A DNA stretch of 64,000 bases from Nannobrachium achirus (lineage: Eukaryota; Chordata; Actinopteri; Myctophiformes; Myctophidae), in assembly GCA_963921795.1 (NCBI GenBank), contig OY997639.1, positions 44,612,740 through 44,676,739 of the forward strand. The letters are read 5' to 3'. The notes beneath the pieces were generated by a model, which was not told the origin of the DNA, did not search any database, and saw only the letters and a list, made by a program, of their open reading frames with translations. Of this stretch, positions 53,328-64,000 are shown piece after piece (the stretch's first letter is position 1; every line of letters starts with the position of its first letter). Position numbers and translations under genes: made by a program.

Positions 53328-53987
53328 GTGAGTGCTCCTGAACCTCCCAAAATGATACAGTATCTATTCAGCTGCAAACTCCCATCTAAATAATGTGTGT
53401 CTGTGCGTGTGTGCATGTGTGCGTGTCTGTTTCTCTGTAGCGTGCCCATGTGCACGCACAGGTCGCGCACCAACGCCAACCCGTCAGTGCGTGCACGCGA
53501 ACATATTTCGGGTTTAACAATTCTACCAAATTTGGAGTAAGTGGATAATTCATATAACCCCATTGAGAGCAGACTTCTTATAATTCCATTGATCCTCCTC
53601 CTTATAATAGGTTTCATACATTTCTACTAAGCCAACGTACCCCTCCCTCCTGAGGTTGTATTTCATTATGTGAACTTAACTTGGTTCCCTTCTTCCGGTG
53701 CCTCCTCAGCAGCAATGTAAATACTTTCCTTATTGTGTGTTTCTTTTTATTTTCTTATGGAGAATTGATATCCGCACACCCCTGATATGTGTTGTCTTTT
53801 GAGAAAAAGAACTACAGCAAAGACTTTGAAACATTGTTTGTGATTTCTGTCAGTGCACCTGGGAGCGCCTGCAGAATTATTATAATTAAATGCAGTCACT
53901 TATTATGACCGTGATCCATCCAGCTGTTGTTATTTTTTTATTGTATCATTGTGTTTGTCCGAAGTCCCACCAACATTTCTGTTTGTT

Positions 53988-54124
<137 letters not shown>

Positions 54125-54262
54125 CGCTACTGGTTGGGATTCTGCCGACTCACTGCAGAGGAACTATCGTTTTGTTCAAGATGAGATTGAGAGGGCGAAC
54201 CCTGTGGACCTGGACTTTGACGAAGTTGCTGCTCATTTCAGCACTGCCATCAGAGCAAGGAC
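54125..54262 (+). pseudogene. gene B exon equivalent to E2a
   Basis: It reads ATGWDSADSLQRNYRFVQDE-IERANPVDLDFDEVAAHFST. It matches GTAADxQxLxxxVRxxLE of beta subunits. Phase 2 in and out, donor GTGAGT, as in E2a. Confidence 0.68.
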
Positions 54263-55689
54263 GTGAGTCTCAGGAAGAACCTATCCCTAGCACTGGCATT
54301 CGGCAGATTATCCTAGTTATACATCAACACAGCGTTCAGTCATCAGCGCGTCATAGCTGGGGGCGGAGTCAAGCGTGGGGGAAGACATTACACTAACCCC
54401 CATTAGTTAGAATGGGTATTTCCGTGTTTTTCAGTGTTTTTCAAATCAGATGTTTTAATAGTATAGCGATTTTTTTAATTAATTGCAATGTTTTACATTG
54501 ATTACTTGGTTGCCAATGGAAAAACTATGCATTAGAAAATTAAACAGCATCGGGAGTAATTATTGTATTTATGGGCGGATTCACACTGCGGTCTCGGGAC
54601 CGGTCTCGAGGATACTTGGCAGATGTTTTGACAGTGTGAAGCCTGCGGTTTTCCTCAGAAACGGTTCAACGCAACCAGCCTCGAAACCACCTCAAGAGGT
54701 AGTCTCGAGGCTGCTTGATGCCTCCACGAAAACGGTGCACTGCAGTGTGAAACTACCGTCCACAAAACCGGAACGTGACCTCATATAAAGTTGACGAGTC
54801 AGGCGTCGCCACAAATAAACACTGGGTAACAGTTGTCGACATGGCCATAAGATCAGCAACTTCGTCTCACAGAGATATTGCTTGCTCGTAGGGCTGTCTT
54901 CTAAAATTTGTTTATATTTTTTATATCACCAGTTAGCCTACTACTGCGGTGCGCTGGACTGGAAGTAGCAATTGGCGAACAGTTATTTATTGTCTCGCAC
55001 CAGCGCACTGAGCCGGCAGGGGTGAAAGTGAGACAGAACGGCCATAACCGCCGCTCGGAACACGGGACTGTAATCATCATGTGTATAACCCGAGAGGACC
55101 CGATAGGACCCGTACTGTGTGTGTGACGTGTGTGTACTTTTTGCTTTTTATGCAAACCGTAAAGCAAGCAATCAATCAATGTGTGTGTGTGCGCTTGCGT
55201 GCGCTGCTGCGCTTTGATCAGGATACGGAACGAACTGTCAACTGTCAATGTGTGATGTCACTGCTGTCAGTGCTGTGCTGCGTTTAGGCTGACCTAGGAT
55301 CAGATTCAGGTCCGTTATTAGCCGCGAGGCAGCGACATGAAGTAGGCTATACTGTGAGAAGATAATGTTTATTTTTTTACTATTTTCGCAGCTGTTGCAC
55401 TGAGTCGCTTGCTCTCTCTCTCTTTCCTCTTTCTCCCTGGACTCCAGATTTCGGATTTCCAAAACGCAACGAAAAAGCGCAGTGCAGTTTGCAACCAGCT
55501 TGAGTCCCTGGAATTAACTTTGAGAACCACTGCTTTAAACTAGACATAAATCATAACTCTTGTAGAGTGTTTTTTTTTTTTTGGTACTTTTACAAAAATT
55601 AAATGACCCCATAACTCTTGAATGTCTGTGTACAAATAGACCCATTTGTGCACTCTGAAAAAGGTCTCTTACTACTGTTCCACTTCCAG
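54263..55689. other. gene B intron, missing-exon region
   Basis: No E2b-like or GSDD-like exon was found. 54560-54790 is GC-richer and transposon-like. The last 100 bp before 55690 repeats the intron end of gene A. Confidence 0.5.
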
Positions 55690-55854
55690 GCTGTGAACGC
55701 AGTTGATCTTGCACTGAAGGCCTGCCGGATAGCAATTGCCAATGATGATACGTGTGGTGAACCGATTGATGTGACAACCATAGCTGATGGCTTTCCCTTT
55801 ACAAGACGGACTACAACCTATCTCAGGGTCACTTTTTGCAACCTCGCCAGCCCG
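55690..55854 (+). pseudogene. gene B exon equivalent to 51160-51327
   Basis: Acceptor CCACTTCCAG, donor GTACGT. AVNAVDLALKACRIAIANDD-TCGEPIDVTTIADG shares ALKAC(R), DD.CG.PIDVT.I with gene A and the proteasome pattern. Phase 0 at both ends. Confidence 0.75.
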
Positions 55855-55955
55855 GTACGTATGGGGAAAAAGTAAACACACACACACAATGGTTCTGTTG
55901 ATTTCTTTTTTCTTTTTTTTTACGTTTGCTAACACATGTCCCTTTCTTTTCCTAG

Positions 55956-56096
55956 GTGTATGATTGCATAATGAGCTTCAGTGCCATGAATGCGGTGATG
56001 TACAACGTAGTTAACCGGATAATGGCCAACTACAACATTGTTACCTGTAACGTACAAGTTGGTGCACCCCACCTCAATGAATATTTTTGGTGGTAA
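55956..56096 (+). pseudogene. gene B terminal exon
   Basis: Acceptor TTTTCCTAG. 46 codons plus TAA, VYDCIMSFSAMNAVMYNVVN ending HLNEYFWW. Diverged from the gene A terminal exon. Confidence 0.5.
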
Positions 56097-57110
56097 ATTC
56101 TGCCCAGCCTGTGAGCATGTAGTTTGGCTATTTTCACAATTTCAGCCTCTAATATTTGACAATTTGGCCAATGTTTAATGTGCCATTTTAGAGGCATTTA
56201 AAAGTCCTTAAATTGTCACTTTAGAAATGTGCAGTTGCAATAATAATACAATTGTTTAAATGCAATGCATATGTATATTGACTTTGTTATGGTTCAATAA
56301 AGTGGTGCTTTGAGCACCAATGCTCTGGTCTAGTATAACTGACTGTCATAAGAGACAATGCTTAGTCTAAAAGGATTTCACCAAAAAAAAGTCCATGGAG
56401 TCTTGTTTACATTGGTGTTTTTGGTATTCACTGGGATATAATGGCATTTTTGCAACAGACCAAAAGGGGTTTCACAATACTTAAATGCCAGCTTTTATTG
56501 AAAAATCTATTTTCACTGTCGGCCAATATTACACGTAACTAAACAAATAAGGTGTAAAGATCTGATCGGCAAGCTCTCAATAGCTACTTGTGAGCTTGTA
56601 GATCTTCTGTTTTCACTAGTTTGGGTCCCGGGCAAATGTTCCGGGATGAGTTTTAAAGCCCCATCTGAGACCCAGAACTAAGGTGACTGTGTGCACCAAC
56701 AGAATTTAAAATATACTAGCAATTCTGACAGTCATGAGAGCAGTTGAAATAACATGAACTGTAACGTTTAGCAGTCATGTTAGCAGCAGTTTGAATATAA
56801 ATAGCATTAACTGTAATTATTTCAGACATGTGGTTATAATGGAATCACAATAGCCTTGATTATAGCAATGGTAGAACAGGCTACTCATGTTTGAAGCAGG
56901 GATGGGAATGCATGCAACCATAAAAGCCATGTTAGATTGGTATGTGTAATTGTGTATCGTAGGAGGCTGTTTTCATGTGGACTGGACTCGTGGAAGATTA
57001 GCCTGGGCTAACAGTCCAAGTAAAAACAAATCAAAAGTAATGTTGATTTGATGGGTTTTTTAATTGCGTGCTCTCTCAGGCTGATGATGCCGGATGACGC
57101 CTACATTCCA
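56097..57110. other. downstream of gene B, repeat traces
   Basis: 56108-56230 resembles the interior of the hAT-like element at 3894-4334 and carries a half hairpin. Another half hairpin lies at 56590-56622. Confidence 0.5.
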
Positions 57111-57250
57111 ATATTGATTTTGTCAGGAGATTTAGTTTTAGTCAGGCTTTTGAATACTAAAGATCAGTCTAGTAGTTAGTCTATTGTCTACATAAATATT
57201 TGAGGGCCTTGATGGCATTGTAATGGCAGATTTTACACTTGGTTTAATGT

Positions 57251-57306
57251 TGAAAATAGCCAATCAAAAGCTCACAGCACGTCAGCTTGTAGATCTGCCA
57301 TTTTCA
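57251..57306. repeat. hairpin-family copy
   Basis: TGAAAATAGCCAATCAAAAG pairs imperfectly with AGCTTGTAGATCTGCCATTT. Flanks resemble the hAT-like element at 8779-9694 in reverse orientation. Confidence 0.75.
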
Positions 57307-57800
57307 GAACACAACACTTGAGTCCAGCCAAACATAAAAACATGTATTCTACTTCTATTGGATCTCATCTCCACTGGTCCCTAGATATCAACGCACTTAA
57401 TGCGAAATATTCACGTGCTTTCAGACTCTTCAATGCAGAGGTATCCATAGATACAGCATACTAGTATCTCACCAATGCAGAGAAGTATCTCACCAAGGCA
57501 GAGATATTAGTAGTAAAATGACGACATCTAGTGGTCAACCTCAGAGGAGCGCAAAAATAAAACCTGAGGTGACTCCCAGCCTCGAACCAGATGCCAAGTG
57601 TGCTCTGTTCCCCAGTGTAATGCTCCACGCCACTGACCCTGACGGAGCGGCGCGGTCCCACTCAGCCGCGTTACCGAGTTATGTGCCGTTATGGACAGAA
57701 TAGTAAATATTCAGTCCCTCACTATCAACATCTACCCCACTATCCACGTCATAGATATCCACGTCATAGATAAATGCACAAAAAAGGAGTCACTTCATCC

Positions 57801-57871
57801 GTTCATTAGCTCAGTCAGTAGAGCACGGATGCAACAAACCCACGGTTTGGGTTCGATTCCCCTGAGGGGAC
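57801..57871 (+). tRNA. tRNA-like relic
   Basis: TTAGCTCAGTCAGTAGAGCA (A-box-like) and GGGTTCGATTCCC (B-box-like) are spaced as in a tRNA, but the acceptor and T stems do not pair well. A tRNA pseudogene or SINE head. Confidence 0.35.
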
Positions 57872-58599
57872 TAATATTCAAGGCGAGAGATATCGGCGCA
57901 TGCGTACTTCAAAGTAGATACTCCTCCGTGGATACACTGTGGATACTATCTGCGTTCAAACGTCTGAAAAAGGATGATAAAGTCCGGTTGAATGCGAAGA
58001 TACCAGTCGAAGCGGGTGTCCCTAGTTAGCATTTGATATTTTTGTTGACTTTGTTTTAGTCATCATAACTTAGTTTTTGTGGGTGAAGGTAGTCGACCGT
58101 CATTTTTTTTGTCATAGTTTTAGTTGACACAATCAACACTAGTCAGAGATTGTCAGAGAAACTGCATTTTTAATTCTTGAACTCTAGAGAAGCAGCACTG
58201 CCACATGCTCATAGAGAACAGAGGACAGGACAAACAGTCAAATTACTACAAACAGGTGTTTATATACCCAGGAGCTAACTAGACACGGGTGCAAGTCAAT
58301 TGGCAATTACACACAGGATAGGCTGGGGGCTAACTTGACACAGGGGAGCAAGATGAACCATAATCACAGGGTGGATGAGACAAGACATTAAGGGCAGACA
58401 GGAAACACTCAAACATTACTACAAAATAAAACCAGTAACTCAAGGACACCGCAAAATAAGAGCTACACATCTGTTAGTTGTATTAAGGCTTTGATAATGT
58501 GTTTCTCTGCAGTGTTGATTTCATCTATGTCTAAATATCCTGACACATTTTTAAACAAAATAAAAACTGGACTATAATGGTAGGGAGAGATGGAGGCTG

Positions 58600-58740
58600 C
58601 TCTCCATTCTGACATGTCTCCATTCACACAGTGACTTCTTATTGTGAGTGGCAATAACACTTCCATAGAGGTTAGGTTTAGGGTTAGGGATAGGGATAGG
58701 GTTAGTGTTGGAATGGAGACGTGTCGGAAAGGAGACATGT
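58600..58740. mobile_element. MITE with CTCTCCATTCTGACATGTC ends, second copy
   Basis: Same ends and centre (GGTTTAGGGTTAGGGATAGG) as 48051-48181, inserted in a hAT-like element. Confidence 0.7.
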
Positions 58741-58805
58741 AACCGGGAGAGAATAGTGGAGAAGAGATCCAGTAGAACTAAAGTCATTTTATGTTTTGGT
58801 TGCAC

Positions 58806-58870
58806 AAAATACCAGATCTACAAGCTCACAAAGCGTCTGAGTTTTGAGCTTGTAGATGGGCTATTTTCAG
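58806..58870. repeat. hairpin-family copy
   Basis: AAATACCAGATCTACAAGCT-CACAAAGC pairs with GAGCTTGTAGATGGGCTATT. Confidence 0.85.
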
Positions 58871-59559
58871 CATGCAACAAAGTGTAAAATCAGGCATTAC
58901 GACGACGCCATCAAGGCCTGCCAAAATACATTTTTGTTGACAAAATCAACTGTAGATTTAGTAGACTAAAATCTTATGATAGGCCTATTTACTGGTAGTA
59001 GACTAAAACTAAAACATTTCAGATGATTTAGATATTTAATCTTCATTTTATCAGACACGCCCCTCGAACTCCATTTAAGCATGATAGATTCATTGAAAAC
59101 AACCGTTCTTTTTTTCTGGTGACTCCTGACGGCCTTATAATACATGAACAATTTTGTTGTATTACAATTTTTGTAATTTTCCCAAAATATTACAAAGAAA
59201 TTAAAAGGGATACTGGCATACTCTCCCTCTTGCCGTTATAACTCTTGTAGAGAGAAAACGTCTTCAAAATAAAACTTCTCTTCATGAGTTATAATTTATG
59301 TTTCGTTGAGAGGGTCTGATCTCATCAAAGCCTCATAGTTCAGCTGTGGTGTTTGGCAGCCCCTCTCGTGGCCCTTACATATGGCCTAGGACGTGAACTG
59401 GGTGACGTCATCACCTGGTTAATGACATATCACTCTTTGTTATTTCAAGGTTTTTCACATTGGATGATGTCACTGTTTTCTCAAGGGTTTTCCCATCGGA
59501 TGACATCAGCACAGACGCGCGCACGTAGATTTCCCTAATTTATAGACAGATAAGTAATG

Positions 59560-59782
59560 TTAATATGCAGGTAAAAGTACCCTTGTATGTTGAACGACTA
59601 CATTATTTTATTAACTTGTAGCTGCACTGAAAATTTTATTAATGAATGTTTTCTTTATCCTTGATCAGTGTTTCTCACTTTTTAAATTCAATGACCCCAT
59701 AACTCTTGAATGTCAGTGTACAAATAGACCCATTTGTGCACTCTGAAAAAGGTCTCTAACCACTGTTCCTAACACTTCCAGG
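59560..59782 (+). pseudogene. remnant of a third proteasome-like copy (intron end only)
   Basis: The 220 bp repeats the intron end before the exons at 51160 and 55690 (TTTAAATTCAATGACCCCAT, GCACTCTGAAAAAGGTCTCT, ending ACACTTCCAG), but the next bases GACACCGATCCCC do not code for the exon. Confidence 0.7.
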
Positions 59783-60751
59783 ACACCGATCCCCAAGTTC
59801 AGTACTAGTTCTACTTGTTGAGAAATGCTTTAGGCTTTGATTGCATTTCAATAAAACCATATTTGATCAACATAACGATCACCCACATTTTACTGTTTAT
59901 AGGAAGCAATGCATGAATGTGATGGCTGATTTGATCTGCTTGTGCTCTTTCTTTAGCCACAGGCTAATTTTCATCTGTAGTCTCTGGACCTTAGTGTGAT
60001 CAACCCCCCAATCCAACCCTTGATGCTGAGTGCCAAGCAGGGAGGCATTTAGTCTAGTAATTCTAGGAAAAAAATCCACTCAGGTTGGAAAAAATTGTGT
60101 TATTTAGTTTCTCAACTGATTCTGACAGGAAATTAGGTCTACTAGCCAGGATAAAAAATCTACCATAATCTGCTCACTGCAAATACCCACAGTGGCCAAA
60201 TCAAGTTGAGCTCCCATCGACTTTCTATACAGGAGGAAAATACCCAGAAAAAAAATCTGCTTTAAGTAGGATGTGAGGGGTCTAACTAGGGGTTTGTCAT
60301 GATGCTGAATCCATTGCAAGCATTTGTTTTGCACAAAAAACATTCCTTGGGCTAAAAATGGCCCCAGAAAATGATGGTTTAGTGATGAAAAGTGATGAGT
60401 CATCACTTTTCATCAGTTTTGTGGGCGTTTTCTTTCAATTTTGAATACTGGACTCCTACTTAGAGTAGCTACATTTGCATTGCCCAATCCATCTTCTGTC
60501 GACAACAAGCAAATTGTCATTGCTGTTCTCCGGTCATCGCTTCCTTTTATCCAAGAAAGATGGCCGCGGAAATTGACCTATTTTTGCAAGGCCACGCCCA
60601 GTCCTCATTCTCAATAGTGAAGAGAATCGGCTAGTAATGCCTGTAATGACCTACTCTGAGATGGAGTCTGCTATGCTACTGTGGCGGAGAGAGTCGCAGC
60701 CCCAGCCTGAAGCCTCAAAAGTCTAGTATCTGCTCTCGTTCCATAGGGATA
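59783..60751. other. intergenic, no supported feature
   Basis: Nothing recognised on either strand. Confidence 0.5.
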
Positions 60752-60820
60752 TCCCTTTGGAGTGATGGTTAAGATATTGGACTTTCACGTGGGAGACCCG
60801 GGATCGAAGCCAAGTGGGGA
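60752..60820 (+). tRNA. tRNA-Glu-like relic or SINE head
   Basis: TCCC..GATGGTTAAGATATTGGACTT-TCACGTGGGAGACCCGGGAT-CGAAGCC follows the layout of tRNA-Glu(TTC): TTAGGATTCCTGGTTTTCAC.. and CCCGGGTTCGA. The D-stem and acceptor pairs are degraded. Confidence 0.4.
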
Positions 60821-61373
60821 GGTTCGTATCACCTCCGTTACACTACAGACCTTTGAATGAGAGAAGACATCTGTGTTGTTCCATACACTCTTCTCCCTGT
60901 TTCAGGTAAATATGTGGAGAATACATAATGGTTCATGCTATGCCCTGCAGTCTGTGTTTTAAGTGCTTTGAAGAGGAAATTACAGTATTAGTGTTTGTAG
61001 TGTTTCTCACTGTAAACACAAAATATTCACATGAGCTAAGCTAAGCTAACATTGCTGTCTGTAATGACTGGTTAGTGGTTACACTTAAGAGTTTTGAGGA
61101 AACGTTTGGTGGATACTAGTAGTATGTACAACTCTAAAATAATTGTTTGGAGCGCCTCAGTGCAGCTGCAGAGTTAAGGTGCTATCTATCCCGATTGTTT
61201 TATTGATTGAAGACTATTATAAGTTTGCATAGGAAAAGGTACAGTTTCAAAGTTCACTGGTACTAGTAAGCTTTTCGGCTTATTTGCACAGGAAACCTTT
61301 ATGTATCTCATATAACAACTGAGAACACACGATTAGGGAGAAAAAAATCAAACCAAGTTTGAAGTGAGCAGTG

Positions 61374-61376
<3 letters not shown>

Positions 61377-61432
<56 letters not shown>
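61377..61432. repeat. (GT)n microsatellite
   Basis: About 27 GT units. Confidence 0.95.
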
Positions 61433-61436
<4 letters not shown>

Positions 61437-61540
61437 TCCTCATAATGACTTTCTCTGTTCCTATCTATGTCTAAGCGGCCGTGTGTGTCCGCGCCAGCGG
61501 CTACCGCAGGTCACCAGCGCGGTGGGGAGGGGGTGTCAAG

Positions 61541-62215
61541 TGACATTTTCAGATATTGTCAGACTCTAGTTGGCGCTGGAGAGCAGACGGCTCTTTGGGT
61601 CGGCACTTTGAACACACGCACACATTCGGGGAGACCTCCTCTATCACACCACACTCTCCGCTAAGCAGGAGAGGCGTAAAATCAATTTCTGTTGGCTTTC
61701 CAGTGCAGCCACTCGCTCAAAAAGTGACATTTTCAGACATTGTCAGACTCTAGTTGGCGCTGGAGAGCAGACGGCACTTTGCATCGGCACTTTGAAAACA
61801 CGCACACGTTCGGGGAGACCTCCTCTATCACACCACACTCTCCGCTAAGCAGGAGAGGTGTAACATCAATTTCTGTTGGCTTTCCAGTGCAGCCACTCGC
61901 TCAAAAAGTGACATTTTCAGACATTTTCAGACTCTAGTTGGCGCTGGAGAGCAGACGTCTCTTTGCGTCGGCACTTTGAACACACGCACGCATTCGGGGA
62001 GACCTCCTCTATCACACCACACTCTCCGCTAAGCAGGAGAGGTGTAAAATCAATTTCTGTTCCCAGTGCTTCCCAGTGCAGCCACTCGCGCAAAAAGTGA
62101 CATTTTCCAAATTTTCAGACTCTAGAGTGTGGTGTGATAGAGGAGGTTTCCCCGAATGTGTGCGTGTGTTCAAAGTGCCGACGCAAAGAGCCGTCTGCTC
62201 TCCAGCGCCAACTAG
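61541..62215. repeat. tandem 184-189 bp monomers upstream of a LINE ORF1
   Basis: Monomers start TGACATTTTCAGA at 61541, 61725 and 61909 (period 184), with a truncated fourth at 62098. They share TCTAGTTGGCGCTGGAGAGC, CACTCTCCGCTAAGCAGGAG and GTGCAGCCACTCGC. The last 90 bp (62126-62215) is an inverted partial monomer. The LINE ORF1 begins straight after. Confidence 0.92.
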
Positions 62216-63137
62216 ATATTTATATCAGGACAAGTCGGGAAGATAAGGATAATTCGAGTAACACGGAGTGGAACGGTAATTATAGAATGTAGGTCAAAAC
62301 AGCAGAGGAGAGAGATGGTGAAAATAAAGGAGTACGAGGATGGGAGCGAGATATTTTGGATCAGACTGGGAGAAAAACGAAGGATCAAAAGAGTTATCCG
62401 TGGCGTGCCACTCTCGGTAAACATAGACATGGTTATTGACAGCTTAGGTGAAGACTAGTGTACCAGGCCAGACGCATAGCGCAATTCAGAGACGGGAAGA
62501 GGGAGCTAAGCAAATCGGTTTGTATAACGTTTGAAGAGGACCTGCCAGAAAGAGTGTTTATCGACTACGCAAGTTACAGAGTCAGGCCGTACGAGGAAGC
62601 ACCACTCCGGTGCTTCTGCTGTCAAGAATATGGACATGTGGCTGCAGTGTGCAGAGGAGAGCGCTTATGCGGTAGATGCGGAAAGAAAGAATGCAGGAAA
62701 AGGCAGTGTGAGGAACAGAAAGTTCCAGCCAAATGCAGCAATTGTAGTGGAAATAACCATGCAGGAGCAGCACAATGCCCTAAAAGAGCTATGGAAGATA
62801 AAGAAAAGAAAAGAATCAGGGAAGAAGATGAACTGATGTACGCGGAAGCGTTGAAGAAACTGGAGGGCAAAGGAAATGAGGTGATAGAACAAAATAAACC
62901 AGTGGTATAGCTGAATAATACTGGCCAAAACATCTGCCTTGACAAAAGACGATTCCTAGCTTTTATAGCCATGGTTATCAACTGTGCCGTGGAAATACAG
63001 AGCAAGACAGAACAAATAAAGATGATCCTGGATGCAGCCACAAGGTTCTTGGGTGTAGCGGACATTAGTGGAGAAGACCTGGATGACACTTTGAGAGAGG
63101 GTTTCGCCTCAAACTCAGACAAAGTGTCTGAGTAGTA
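62216..63137 (+). mobile_element. LINE ORF1 (I/Nimb-like) with three zinc knuckles
   Basis: An N-terminal part in one frame (GQVGKIRIIRVTRSGTVIIE, to DMVIDSLGED then TAG at 62456-62458), then a second frame from 62458 (RRIAQFRDGKRELSKSVCIT) with knuckles CFCCQEYGHVAAVC (CX2CX4HX4C), CGRCGKKECRKRQC (Cys in place of His) and CSNCSGNNHAGAAQC (CX2CX4HX5C). A TAG follows PVV at 62908-62910; then LAFIAMVINCAVEIQSKTEQ, the usual C-terminal part, to TAG at 63133-63135. ORF1 of I-clade LINEs binds the element RNA. One frameshift and one stop are visible. No ORF2 follows. Confidence 0.8.
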
Positions 63138-63139
63138 GA

Positions 63140-64000
63140 ACGGACTATGAATGTAAGGGACATTGAAATTATATTGTCGGCTTTAAACACCTTAAAGAGG
63201 ACACACAGAGGAGAGAGGACTTCCCGTGAACCAGATCCACCGACACAATCCTTTTTGGCCACCCCCCCATCCTCCTCTACTGGCATCTTCCTTCTCCTCT
63301 TCACCCCTGACATCCGATGCACCGCTGCCCAGATTTCCCCCACTGAGCGGACGGCCTAGCATACTCCCTGTTGAACGATGGATGATGGAATGATGTTAGA
63401 AAGTTTCACAGTTGAAGGGGTCAGAGTCAGAGTCTCAACTGGAGACCTTGACATTCACAAGGTCGACATTTGGAGTGGGAGCCTTGGCCCTAGCGGCTTT
63501 CATGGCTTACCTCTACTACAAATACAAGACCAGACCTCCAGCTCCTGACGCTTGATTTTTTTTTAAACAATATGTATATTCTCATTCTTTTTTTCTTTTT
63601 TTTTTACAGACATACAAAACAACATAAAGTGTCTGGGATATTAGAATTACATTTGTTTATTTTTTCTGGTGTGATATACACCCTCATCAACCAATTATAT
63701 TGTAGCAGTTTTAAACGAGTATTACTAGTCTGTGCCTGAGCCTCCTCACAGGCTGTTTTAAACTCATCTATTGTTAGTTCCCCTTGTACATTTTATTAAA
63801 AATTGGCCTTGAGTATTAAAAAAAAAGAAAAAAAATGATATTGTCGTAGAAACAACCTCGCACAGTAGGTGGCGGCCATAAAAACCAAAGAAGAAGAAGG
63901 CCTTCTGTGTGGCCAGAAGCCTGAACCAGAGTGTTTGGTGGGGACCTGAAGGCAGGAGTTGTGCAGTGCAGACAAGCATTTGTTAAGAAATCTTAACGTT
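63140..64000. other. window end, one unassigned short reading frame
   Basis: 63390-63554 (+) is open without an ATG and ends FGVGALALAAFMAYLYYKYK-TRPPAPDA then TGA: a hydrophobic segment followed by a basic tail, as in tail-anchored proteins. A weak acceptor (GTTTCACAG) lies before it. Possibly a terminal exon; no family recognised. Confidence 0.25.

Larger units (their letters stand above)
58511..59030. mobile_element. hAT-like MITE relative of 8779-9694, interrupted
   Basis: Starts CAGTGTTGATTTCATC; contains TAGTGGAGAAGAGATCCAGT-AGAACTAAA, the hairpin copy at 58806-58870 and TTGACAAAATCAACTGTAGA-TTTAGT, in the same order as 8779-9694. The CTCTCCATTCTGACATGTC MITE is inserted at about 58590-58745. 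Right end unclear. Confidence 0.7.

Noticed and set aside
53439-53536. Open stretch VPMCTHRSRTNANPSVRARE between two gene B exons
   Set aside because: It has an acceptor-like TAG and a GTAAG, but its phase does not fit the direct 53327/54125 junction, which works well without it, and the composition is GC-repeat-like.
62458-62910. Zinc-knuckle protein as a retrovirus-type gag
   Set aside because: Three knuckles with a Cys-for-His middle one, followed by the LAFIAMVINCA..DAATRFLG segment, fit the ORF1 of I-clade LINEs. No long terminal repeats, protease or integrase sequence is present.

Overview
The window reads as ray-finned (teleost) fish genomic DNA. The evidence is a fish-like mtss1 gene with conserved exons, a clade-B serpin copy, very dense (CA)n/(GT)n microsatellites, many short hAT-like and TTAA-target MITEs, and LINE tails of the type common in teleosts. 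All visible genes are eukaryotic and spliced. No CRISPR array, bacterial operon or provirus was seen.

Region 1 (1-26 kb) is the 3' two thirds of mtss1 (metastasis suppressor 1 / missing-in-metastasis) on the + strand. Eleven exons, plus a probable 12-nt microexon, run from the second half of the IMD (I-BAR) domain through the Ser/Pro-rich middle to the C-terminal WH2 actin-binding motif and stop at 22718. All junction phases agree, giving 770 codons without the microexon. The introns hold several hAT-like elements, three with exact 8-bp target duplications. A long A/T-rich 3' UTR probably runs to about 26.08 kb.

Region 2 (26-42 kb) is repeat-rich. It holds four copies of a TGCCAGACCC-ended element, an intronless serpin-B copy with one in-frame stop, and an L2/CR1/Rex-like LINE (31.9-41.8 kb). 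The LINE is split by several insertions, including a 3.9-kb element with long inverted arms that itself carries a TTAA-flanked insertion.

Region 3 (42-60 kb) is the most unusual part. After a LINE endonuclease fragment, small exons with good splice sites encode a strongly diverged proteasome beta-type (Ntn-hydrolase fold) protein. Gene A (44800-51788) joins in frame through every junction and keeps residues equivalent to D17, R19, K33, S129 and D166. Gene B (53188-56096) is a tandem paralogue that lacks the middle exons and catalytic residues. A third copy is reduced to an intron remnant near 59.7 kb. Exons of gene A are themselves duplicated, and several paralogous exons begin directly after a long (GT)n tract that ends in the splice acceptor. 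The first exon, which would carry the catalytic Thr1, was not found.

Region 4 (60-64 kb) has a tRNA-Glu-like relic, three tandem 184-189 bp monomers and an I/Nimb-like LINE ORF1 with three zinc knuckles directly downstream.

Across all regions there is a family of ~55-85 bp hairpins with a shared arm (GATCTACAAGCTCACA). It occurs at least eleven times as a full hairpin and several more times as half-copies, including inside three different hAT-like elements.
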